Assembly (NCBI GenBank): GCA_013433145.1
Contig: CM024173.1
Span: 2,699,101-2,763,100, forward strand
Direction: 5' to 3'
Length of the DNA: 64,000 nucleotides
DNA from: Ascaris suum
Lineage: Eukaryota; Nematoda; Chromadorea; Rhabditida; Ascarididae
The first letter of the stretch is position 1. Each line of letters opens with the position of its first letter. Under the pieces are notes generated by a model. The model did no database searches, had not been told where the DNA came from, and was given only the letters and a program-made list of their open reading frames with translations. This document shows, piece after piece, positions 27,401 to 39,400 of the stretch. The position numbers and the translations under genes are program-made.

Positions 27401-30400
27401 CCTCAAGTTTCTGGCTCGATCTTTTTCGTTGTTTTTGTCCAGTGAATGTTGGTAGCTCAGAAATCGATTCAGACATCTCTTCTTCCGAGTCGCCGCCAGC
27501 CGTATCCTGCTGTCCAAGCAGTTGACTGCGTATTTGCGGTGGTATTGTGAGCCCAGATGATGGGATTCCATCCTGTTAAGAGGTGTTTTATCACAGATAG
27601 AGGTGAGCTTCAGGAAGAAGTGAAGAAAGTGTATAAGTAGACTATGATGAGCACAGTGCGAGCAGGAATGGAGAGATCGGAGCGAATAAAAAGAAAAGGA
27701 GCGTCATATGCAGCATGAGCAAGGAAATTATGAAAATGAATGATAACGAAGATATACCAGCAAGTAATACAGGTATGAAAAGTGAAAGATAACGAATTCA
27801 TATGGAAGGCGAAAATATGTGGCAAATATGTGATAAGTTAATGAGAGATCCATAGAAACAAAACAGGAAAGAGTATCACAGCGTCGAAGAAAAGCGTGTT
27901 GGACATGCTTTCAGGCATCTAAATATATGCCAAGGTGCGCTTTGCATTGTGGAGTAGTATTCGTACTTATGCACCGACGAGAGCATCTCATTCGTCTTTA
28001 CAAGTGTACAAACAATCTTACGCATTACTAAACTGTAGGATTGGCAATCGCTCATTTACTGACACACATCCGTCTGTTTGCATGCCGCCTTGTGATATAC
28101 ACAGGTAGCGATTGCAGATGTCTCGCCCCCTAATAAGCTCCAAGGAAGAATCCAAAGACTTCTAACTTATGATGGCTCGAGGAGTACTGGCGACATCTCC
28201 CACTTCATCTTTCGATGGCATCACATATCCCACTAATGTACATCAAACATAACAATAGCTTGGAGCCAATTAAAAAATATGATCATTAAAGCAGTGGGGG
28301 AAGGGAGAGAGGAAACAATCAGACGGGGATATGCGTGCGATTAGATTCGAGGAATGGAGTGTGCGTGTTTAGTTGCCTGTTGCCGAGCACTGTTGGCGCT
28401 CAAGCCACTTTCGACGGTCTGGTAAGAGCTGCCATGAGTCGTTAAAACTTCAAGCGGACATTATAATACTTTCAAATCGAATAGGTTGTATCTGCGTTTA
28501 ATTCAGCAACAACTCAACTTACTCATGTGAGAACAAGTTTTTTTTACAGCCAAATGCTCTCTGCCAAGCACTGCTCGAGGCATTTTCTCCCAATAACCTC
28601 ATTCAAATTACGATCGACAACTTCGACATCTCAATCTCACAGCTAGAAGATTTGATTTCAAATCCAAGCTCAAAATGGAATATCGTAATATTTCCGCTTA
28701 GTGCTGCCAAGTGATATGGAAACAGTTCACAATTACCGGCGAAGTAGAGCGACCAATGCTGAACGATCGTAGACGCGTCAGTGTTGGTGATTCAGAATCC
28801 GAGCGTTGCGTCTCAGGTGTATAATAATCAATCAATTCTCTCAAGAATCGATTCCTAGTCTCTCGAGCGGGCAATCTCGACAGTATAAATGAATGGATTT
28901 GTGACATGCGCCTATTATTTATTTCACTTGTTTCGGAGTGCCTACTGCGTTCAGATAGTACTCGTTGATGACCTGCGAGGTTCGCCGGAATAGACATACG
29001 TCTTGAGAACGAACGATCATCGTCGTTGATAGAATTGTTTCCGCTGAGATTGCGCAAATATTCAGGAATGCTACTCTCCGATTTGTTGAGATGAGCATGT
29101 TGATCGGTTGCCGTCAGAAATCTGCTCATTGCTTGTGAAAATGACACCAATAATTGTGGATTTCCTTAAGCATTCAATTATGAATCTCGCAATTAAAGCG
29201 TGAACACCTTGTGATGGTAACATCTAACTGCAATGAGTCGACGTCGTCGCAATAGAATCTTCATTTGATTTTTGTGCTCAAAGTAGCTGTAAAACCGAAG
29301 CAGCTTTCGTTCAAAGGAAACGATTAGCCTACGGCTATGCGCTTCATATTCCTAGAAACAATAGGCGATTGGCTGAAGAGAAAGAGAGCGAACTACGAAG
29401 AACGTTAAAAAATAATAATAATTCATTTCATATCATCAGCAAGGCAGATAATAAGAAAGACCTATTCGGTATAGAAGCGTTTGATGATTGCCGAATTGAG
29501 ACAACTTGCAAATAAGGTAATGAAATTACATCAATGAACTGAACAACTTTGAATTATGTGTTAAAACAATACAATTCATTATTGACTAATCGAAACGTGA
29601 ATCGCAAAAAGTGTCTCAATTGTGCTCCACACTTCATTCCTATCGCTTGCTTTCATCAAATTTTAACAATGTTTTGATGGATTGATCCATAGCGTTAATG
29701 CTAACCATCTAGAAAATCAAAAATTCACTTATTTCATTCTTTACTGTATACTAAATACTTAATACAAACTGAGTGCTATGATTAAATGAGACTTTGAGAC
29801 TATAGTAGATCAAATAAGCATTAAATGGGACTAAAAATTCCTACTCGAAGATTTGAATTTTTATTGAATGTGAAGTCTTCGCATATTATTAATCACTTCA
29901 ACTGAAAGATGAAAGCAATTTAAATGAGATTTTAGTTGGCTTATTGATTTAAAACAAAGAAAAAAAAAAGTAAAAACAACTTAAGCAATATAATTTACTA
30001 AATGACGGTGTTGATATCAGCCGTTTATATGCAGAAATTTGTATTGAATCCGGCGAAGGATCTCTGGAACCGGAAATTTTTTCTTTTTTTTTCTGGAATC
30101 GAAAGGACAATAATGTGACGAAGTTAAGAGATTCATCCGAAAAAAAACGCGACAAACTATTTTAAAAAATGCGCGAAACTCAAACATGATGTGGCTCTTG
30201 AATTCCACGTTGGTGTAACCGTTTTCGTTCCCAATTGTTTCCTATTGATTGCCCAATAAAAATGTCGGATAAAAAAGCGTCCGACAAAACATATAAGCGT
30301 TCGCAATTGTTTCTAATTGTTCTCAATAGTTGTCACAAAGAGAAAAAAAGTGAATAAAATGTATTTCAATGTCCTTCTATTATTACCATCAGTCCATTCT

Positions 30401-33400
30401 GAATAATAATAATACTATTTATTACTATTATATAAATAATTAGGCATACTTCTTCGAGTTTAATCATATATATATACTTGCACATTCCGTTGAAATTCAG
30501 CTTTTTGCTTGCTCATCACAAAAAATGCAATGCTTGAATTGTGTTTCTACTCGCGCAAATCAATTGTCGAGAAACCAACTTCGAGGCAATAAATTCACAT
30601 ATCGTTATGGGATCGCTATCCTCCTCTCTCGTTTGGCTTTCGAAAAAATTCTCCGTTTATTATTTTTTCAGCTCACCAATTTTTATCGCTCTTATCTAGG
30701 AAGGTTTATTATCTTAAAAGAAAAAAAAAATTGCAAAGACTCATAAACCGAGACTGGCAAACTGCCAAGATCAACTTTGCACTAAAAATGCTGCGTTTTG
30801 TGCAGTTACATCGCTAGGAATTGTTGAGTAATTTTTAAAAAAATATCCGAAAAAGTGGAAAATTTTACACTTTCAAATTTTTCTTCTTGAAAATTTCAAA
30901 AATTTTTCACTCATTTTGATATCTTCTTACAAGATCTTTAATCCTTTTCAACGCTTACTAGCTATCGAATTGACTGTCACTTTATGAGAGCTCGATGGTT
31001 ATAGCTGACAGCAATACTCTCCCCCTCCCCATCCTTATTTATGCTGGGAAGAAGTATGGAGGAGAGTTTCTCTGCTTGAAGAACGCATGATTTACTAACA
31101 AGTCAGTTGACAGTAGTAATGAATGTATTTGAATATTTGGAGGTGAACGTTTGTTAATTTTCGTTATTTTTGATGAATTCGTTTCGTTTCTGCGTGCTTA
31201 GATGATGCTGTTCGCGGCTATCGGTGTTTAGTGCGTTGCGTTTTGATGTTTGCATGGCCAATAAGCAAATGATTGATAAAATAAATGATCCCTTTTTAAA
31301 GTGATCCAGAAAATAATCCTCAAATAGGCTTTGGCATGCACATCAAACGATCCGCAACGCTCATTCTTCAGATAGGAACAATTGAAAAGACCATTCTTAG
31401 ACTTTTAATGCCAAATCAACTAGAAGAGGGGAGTGGGGAAGCGAGGAGGGAGGGGAGGGGGTAGGAAGAATAGCGCAAATCATTGCGATAACTCATTCAA
31501 AATTGATAGAAGGAAATATAACAATAGAAAAGTCGAACATCTTTCAGTATCACTGTTTCTAAAATCATTTATCAGCAGCAATATATTATATTAAGCGGAT
31601 ATTTTAGTATGTCATCGTCTTCTCAATAATAAATGCCTCAAAAAGATTAAAAATAATAAGTATATTCAACGCTGAATTTTTATTTTATTTAAATTATGTG
31701 TCTTCATCAAACGTCTTGAAAAGGATTCTATCAAAAATGATATCCAAAAAAAAAATCTCTTGCAAATTTCTAAAATCAATTTAATGTCCTAATCACTCCA
31801 CAATTTTTGTAATTATTATAAACATTGTATAGTCATATTATTTATATGACTATACAATATATTACTCGATTTTTCAAAGCTACAAAAGAAAACGATAATG
31901 GGTCGAGAGATAGAGAAAAATAATTAAGAGAGATACAAATTCGGATGCTAAAACTTTTTAGTTGATTTATTTGAAAGAAGAATGCGAAAGGAATATGATA
32001 TTTTGATGAAAATGATTGGTTGTGAATGATTTTTCCTATTCGAGTGAACCATTTGATGATGATGGTGATATTCTCGGATAACAATGATAAATGATCAATA
32101 AAAGACAAGATGAAGCATATCTTCTAAAGAATTGGAAATGAAGAAATGAAGAGAGAAGATATAATGCAAACGTGGTTGATGTCATAGAATTGAGTCGTTT
32201 TCGAATGAAGCGAAAAGACTGAGAACGAATAGCGACAGCTATCGGATAGGCAATCAAATGAGTCAACTAACATGCTTCTCAAATTTAACACCTTTACCCT
32301 ATCAACAATAGAGAAGCACGCTTCCGCAACACCTTAACTTTAGTCAACAATCGGAGCAGGTTCTTCTCCCTTTTTTTTTTCATCATATAGCCGATCACAC
32401 ATTTCTCTTCACAACGATTCTTAGAAATTCGTCGTTATACAATGAAATTTGAGCGCTATGACGTCGAAATGAAGATGTTTCAGTTCGATATGAAATATTC
32501 ATCGATGCGGTTAAGAAAAAAAAAATACTTCATAGAAGTGCAAATATAAAATTTTTATCTCATTGCACTCAATTCCTCGATTGTTAGAGAGGAAGGAAAA
32601 ATACTTCGAATGCTCACTTCCTCAGGATGTGAATTAATCATAAACGCTATCAAGAGATGTTTAATGATAAGGATTCAATCCATGCAATTACCTAAGAAAT
32701 ATTCTAAGCATATCATAACAAACATTGACGAGCGTTACAAAGATGAGCTTCTTGAGAAAGGTTGATCTACGGCGTTTCCCTAAGGGTTCAGGAAGGGTCG
32801 ATGACGGGGACCATAGGGATTTCCGCACTGTGCCCTCTCCACTGTGACTCCCCAGAGATTCTTCTGCTGATCATGAGCCAAAATAAAACAAAACAACATG
32901 CATTTATTACTTACTGTTACTGCCAGCAACTATTAAGTCAAGCACTACTAAAAGTATTTGCAGCCCTACTATATAATGGCTTTTTAGCACGGCCTGCTGT
33001 TATACTCAACACCACTGGATATTATTGCCCCTGCTTCTTATTTCTACACATAGTACGTGAAGTACAACATTATTACGTCGACTACAGCCAGCATTACTAC
33101 TTACTTCTATCAGACTACATGCAACTTGCTATTCATACTACTCACGCCTGATGATGCGACAGATATTACCAAATACTATGTCTAATATAAGTTATTACTG
33201 ATACCAGCAACCATCCCTACTAATGATAGTATCGGCCTATCACTACTTCCGTTACTAGTAATAGTACTGGTTAATAGCACTAATAATAGCGTTTAGATGC
33301 TGTCCTCACCATAGATTCTCTTTATATTACTTTAATGTTGTTATTAAAATGTGCAGGTAAACTAGAGCGCCTTAAGAACTTGAGATTATTTCCAATTTCC

Positions 33401-36400
33401 GTTAGGTGGGAAGAGCAAAACCTGAGATTCGATAGGGGATTCCGATGACGCCATAGATCCAGGAAACAATCGGGGACGGGTGGTTAGAAGATCTGTGGCG
33501 AGGATCTCTAGGATCACCCCCTCCCGCATAATCTCACTCCAGAAAGTTGCATATGAAATGAATAGAATTGCAAAAAGAAACGTGCGCTGAATGAGAAGCA
33601 GATCGTACATTAAAACGTCACCTGCTTACTCGGTTTTTATTGAAAACGAAGGAAAAAAGTCTTACCTCATCGATTTCAGCCGCAGATGCGCCTGTACCAT
33701 CCTTCTGCAAACAAGACAATGAATTTCACCTCGATAAACGCTATGAAGTGGTGCAAGTTTCTTGATCCTCAATGAAGTGCGTTTGATCTACCGCCATGAT
33801 GATGCAAGACTAACATACCGATGTCGCTCATCGTTTTATTGCAAACTGTGCAAAAACTACTTCATATATCAGGACCGATTTGCACGTAAGCATCTTTCAA
33901 TCAGAGAGGAGCAAACACCTTCCATCTCGCTCGTTCAGGTGAGAATTTCAGAATTTTTGGGTATTGATTAATTGTTTATTGAATGTTGGTTAATGCTTGA
34001 TTAGTTGATTGATTGAGGTTGCATTCTTTGATTATTCTATTGACTTTAGAAACTGATATCGAGATGATATTATTCGTTGCGTGCACTCTTTTCATAGTAA
34101 CGTTGAGTAAATATTCGCAACAATTAATGTAGCCAACGATATTTGAATATCTATCATCATATGTGCAGAACTCGATTTTATGAGTGTATTTGTTGTGCAT
34201 TCAACCTTTGTCAATATTGAGAGCATATCTGCACTTTGGCATACACTCTTTCCTCCGTCCTTTTAATGGGCGCATTGAAGAGTCGAATTCACCTTGCTAT
34301 CGCTCATCCAATTCAATATTACACCATCTGGCAGTAATCGCTTTCAGTCACATTTCATCGTAATAATCCAACGAGCAGCTGTGTGATTTTCATTTGAATG
34401 CAAATGTTAGCGATTAATATGTTTCGTTACGTATCAAGTGAAACTCAAAGAATATGATGTTCCAATGATGAACTACACCGCTCTAACGACTATTCCAAGC
34501 TGAATATCATCTCGTTCCAAGGTGGTCTAAGCTGGTCTAAGTTGATCGCATAGAGACGAATTTAGTGCTAAAGATATTGTAAAGGCTTATAAGAAAGTAC
34601 CACGATCATTGAGAGTGTTTTGCGGAAAAATATATCTTCGTAACAAATCGGTGATATTGTGAACATATCCAGTGCATATAGCATTCTATTGTCCCGCTAC
34701 TACCTGTGGTCAGCGTTAGTTACTCCACCTTGCTTCTAAAAAACATTGAGGAAACACTTTTCCTGATTAGAGAAAAATGTCATTTGCATTTTAACGGACA
34801 GTTTCCGGCATATTGTGGGCCTTTTATTTTCTCCGTACTGCTAGAGTGCGATCGGATATGAATGGATTTTTGTTTTCGTATTCTTCATTGCTGTTCGATA
34901 TTATGTGCAATTCTCGTTGCTTTTAGCTGCTTTAATGTTTTCGGCATTCTCGCTCAACAGGTGTTCCGAATATAACTGCAAATTCCTTTCCGACTTCTAC
35001 TACGAAATTGTCTATTCAACGCTGATAGATAAACAGGAAGTGTGACGTTGTGATGCGAGTGCCGATCAAGAAGCGTAAAATAATTTGAAAGCAGTATGGG
35101 GCTGAAAGCAACCGACATTGATGGATTTGCAAAACTACGACAAGAGATAGCGGTGACTGCAAGCGTTCTAAATATCATGATTGCCTACCTATGGTTTGTT
35201 TCGTTAATTGCGTTGGCTGGATTCTCTGTAGTAATTACCTGGTAGGTGAAAGGTCGTGCTTTCAAATTCAGTTGCTCAGGAAATACTTTTCATTGATCAC
35301 CTAGCAAACATAAAGTTTGATGAAGAGTGCAATAAATAAACCTCATCAATGGGTATCTTATTGCCATTCAACCGATCCATCTTTATTTTCAATGGCTCTC
35401 AATACCCGAACTATTCAAGCTGTGACTTTTTATCAATCGACTAAAATATTGCACATAAAATTCCTTTAAAAAAGTTCTATGAAGAAACAAGTATATTAGG
35501 AATTAATTTCATCGAGATAGCAATTTACACGATGATACTAGAAGTAATTCACCAAGTAAACGAAACTAACCGATTCTTCGGGTTCTGAACGAAGGCTTTG
35601 CTCGTCGCTAGGTGCACTGACAGATGCTTTCTTCTTAGCTGCTTCTTTCTTAGCCTCTCTGGCCTTTTTCGCCTCTTCGGCCTTTTTCGCCTCTTCGGCT
35701 TTCCTTTGCTCTTCAGCTCTCTTCACTTCCTCTGCTCGCGCTTTCCTTTCGTCTTCAGCCTTCTTCAGATCCTCTTTCAGTCGATTTTCTATATCGGCAA
35801 TGCTCTGACGATGCTTTTTATGGTAATCGAGATCTTCTTCTGCAATTCAAAAGACGTTAATAATAGGAAGCAAAAAATTCACCAATTGTCTTCCACATAG
35901 CATCTGTTAACCCACGAACAACCTATATGTTAAAGAAATTTATAGGATGGTTTATATAGGATGAACGAGCACCGCTAACTTTTTTTGGAATTTATAGGAT
36001 GGTTTTTTTTATTCATTCACCTGATATTATCTTTTTATATTGGTGCGATATTTCTGAAGTGTGGAAAAGACTAGAACGCTAGTGGGTTTGTTTTAGTTAA
36101 TGATGGAACCCTTTCCGCCATGTATAGTACACAAATTTAAGCAAATTAAAAAGCATTTCATATTATAGGAACCAATAGACAAAATTACACATTCTCCTTT
36201 TGAATTTTAAAAGAGCCGTGTTGGCATATAATAGTACCGAAACCATTTGCGTATATTTTTGATTCGATTTTATCGCATTTTAGAATTGCTCAAATGGGAA
36301 GAATCGAAACCACTTTCGCGAATTGTGTGAATAGATGGATTACTTTAAGTGATGAAATTACCCCACTATGTTCAATAACTTTTGTTGAATAATTGTAGTT

Positions 36401-39400
36401 TATAAAACTACGATGAAATTCATAACATAAAGGTCGAAAAATTATCGGTCATGATCGTTCTCAAAGAGTGCGCCACAATGAAGTTTTATTTATAGGCAAA
36501 TGTAACATCCTTCAACGTTGGTCGATTTCTCACATCATGATTTCCTATTCTTCAAGCCACTCAAAAAATTCTTGAAGAACATTTTTGAGCCTGAACTTCA
36601 TTCCTCGAAGACACTACCTCAGATTTCCAAATAGAAGATAATTGGCAAGTGTTAGAGTCGGGTTCTGAGATGAATGCTTCAACAAAATGATTAGTTTCTG
36701 TTTGAAAATCTTTAAGGAATTCAGAAAATAATGAAAATAAACTGCATCTGGCCATTGGAACTTCTTCGTGAATGGTTTCAAGAATTTGATGAATATTTTA
36801 TTTTATTGTTATTGTTTTACGTTTTACGGAAGTAGCCAAGGTGGGGAATTTTTTTACACTTGCAGAGATATTTGCAACATTGAGATCGTATTCACAAATT
36901 TCACAGCGCTACGCTCAGTTATTTCTAGAGTTGGAACCGTCAGATAGACAGTTACACATATCACATTCACAAATATGCTCAGATATGATGCATTCATAGG
37001 CGTTTTGTGAATATAAGCTTGCAAATAGCGTTCATGCACAACGCTGAAATCTTCTATTGAAAAATGAATGAAATGCATACCTGAGTGTTCAAATTTCACC
37101 ATTGCTGAGCTATGCGCCTCACCGAACTCATTAGCCGCCGCACATTTGAAGAGACCACTTTTATCTTCAGTCATATGGTTGATAGTTAAACGTGCAAATC
37201 GACCATCAAAGAATGTGAGAAATTCAGCGGATGCCTTAATAGCACGTCCATCCCTATAACGTTGAGTATTTTTGCAAGAGATAAATTTACTAGTAGATTT
37301 CGTTGTAAATTAAGTTTTCACTTGAAAAACTTATCATATGAATGCACTTAGTTTCGTTGCTTCACCAATATGCTATTTTTAAGTTCAGTGTTAGAGAGGA
37401 TCGCGAACAGATGGCCTACATCTGATTGCATTATCCATATGGATTTTGTTGCTAAAATTTATGTGTTTAACGTTTGGTGAGCGATTTTACAATCATCTCG
37501 ATTGTAACCAGCCGAAGGTTTCCACAATTTATCAATACAACACGTTAAGTGCGGTGCTATTTTTATGTTTTGTTGAATTTTATAATCATTTAGCAAAATG
37601 AAAGATATTCAATGAGTAAATTATTTCATTTTTTATTTGTTTCAAGCAGTAATCGGACGTTTCGTTCGCTGAGACGATTATTCCCCTTGATGATATGCAA
37701 ATCTTTCAAACTCTCAAATATCCGCGATAAATTATGATAGAGGAAGAAAATAAAATAAAAATATGCGAAATGAATGAATGATGAGAAATGAACGTACTTG
37801 AACCAAGTGATTTTAGTTGAAGAACTACATTGCAATTCACACTCCAATGTAACGCTTTCACCTTCTCGGGCTACCTGTATTAAGATTTTATTGTTTAACT
37901 GCTTTGAATAAATGTGTGGAAATTATTGAATCCTTAGTGGAACTGCGAAATTTTTTTCACCGAAATTAACTTCAAAAAAAAAAAATCCACCAATTACAAA
38001 AACAATTTTGATTATTGAATACTCGGGTTTTTTTTTTATTATTTATGAGAATTTACGATAAATTCTCCTCTTTGTTTATTTCTAATATTCTCAATGATCC
38101 TCTCTTCAGTTATCTTAAAGCAATATATTAGCCGATTAGAAAAGTGAAAAGTACAAAGAAATAAATCTTCAATTTAAAAAGTACTCTTCACTCAAATAAA
38201 TTAAAACCCAATTGTGTGAGGCGATTTTTTTTTAACGCACATTATCCGTCTCTATTGAATTTCTGAGCATTGAATGAAGTTTAGAGCTCTTTCCCATAAA
38301 AACAAAATATGGAGTGATTAAATGAATAATGGAAAGACTTGAGAAATTTTTTTTTTGTTTCATTTTAACAAACAACAGTCTATTGAATATCGATGATAAC
38401 CTCTAAGAAAACACTATTAAATGTTATGGTTATACTTTGTTGCTCTCTTTTCGATGTTTTCTTTAATTCTCCTCTATTATAGACATTTTCATCTTCTTTG
38501 CAAAGGTGATCTGAGGTTTGTTTTGAATAAATCGGAGAGGAGTTTGAAAACATGTATGCGCCATGATCTCTTGGGAGATCTCTTCGAAACAATGTCATCG
38601 CGAAATGGAATGGAGCACTGAATAGAGAATCTCTTTCTTAGATGCGTATTTCCTAAAAGATGGAATCCATGAAAAAAGTTTTAAGAGGAATATAAGAAAA
38701 GGAGTCAATAGAGTTGGAGTTGGAGCTAATAAATAAAATGCACATTGAAGTTCATAAGTGATGCTCGTTTTTTTTTTCGCATCGATCGGAGTTTTGCAAT
38801 GCTAGCATTACAGATATTCGCATAAATATTGGTGCACAGTATACAGTGCTTAGGAAGAAGTATCTATGACACTATTTTGATTACGAAAAGTGTTCTAGGG
38901 TGCTACTTCGTGATTGCTAATGACCTCCATCGCCCCCACATAATTATTCGAACATAATTCTTGCCGTTTTCTGACTTCGGAATTTCCAAATACTAAACAC
39001 CTTGCTTGAAGCAGTACACCGAACCATCAACAAACTGTTCTATGTGTTAATGATCAATTTGGAGGGCATCTGAGAAATGATCAAACTCTTAGTGATAGCC
39101 TTTATCGAATTTCCCATCCATCTTGTAGTAATATTGTTGCGATTGAAAGGTTCGACAAAATTATGAGCGTTGAAAATACCTTCGATTTGGCTGGCTCCAA
39201 TACTACCGGAGGACGTTTATAATTAGCCGCAGCTTTTTCGGTAGTGTGCTTCTCGAATACTCCATCCGCTCCAAAGGCGGTCTTCGGGGGACTGGCACTC
39301 TTCTGACGTGCCTTCTTCTCTTCCGGTGGTGGAAGTGTTGTCTCGCCTTTTCGTTTTATGCTTTCTATAATAAATTCTGATGGCCTTTCGAGAATACTGT

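Larger units (their letters stand above)
27573..33665 (-). other. unc-22: unc-22 intron 10 (6.1 kb), with coding-like islands
   Basis: The longest intron in the window. Most of it is AT-rich, but it contains GC-richer, coding-like islands on the minus strand at about 28377-28447, 28737-29129, 32790-32885 and 33400-33530. It also holds a perfect 15-bp hairpin (31824-31858) and a G-rich run (31425-31463). These may be isoform-specific exons or internal promoters; see findings. Confidence 0.6.
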
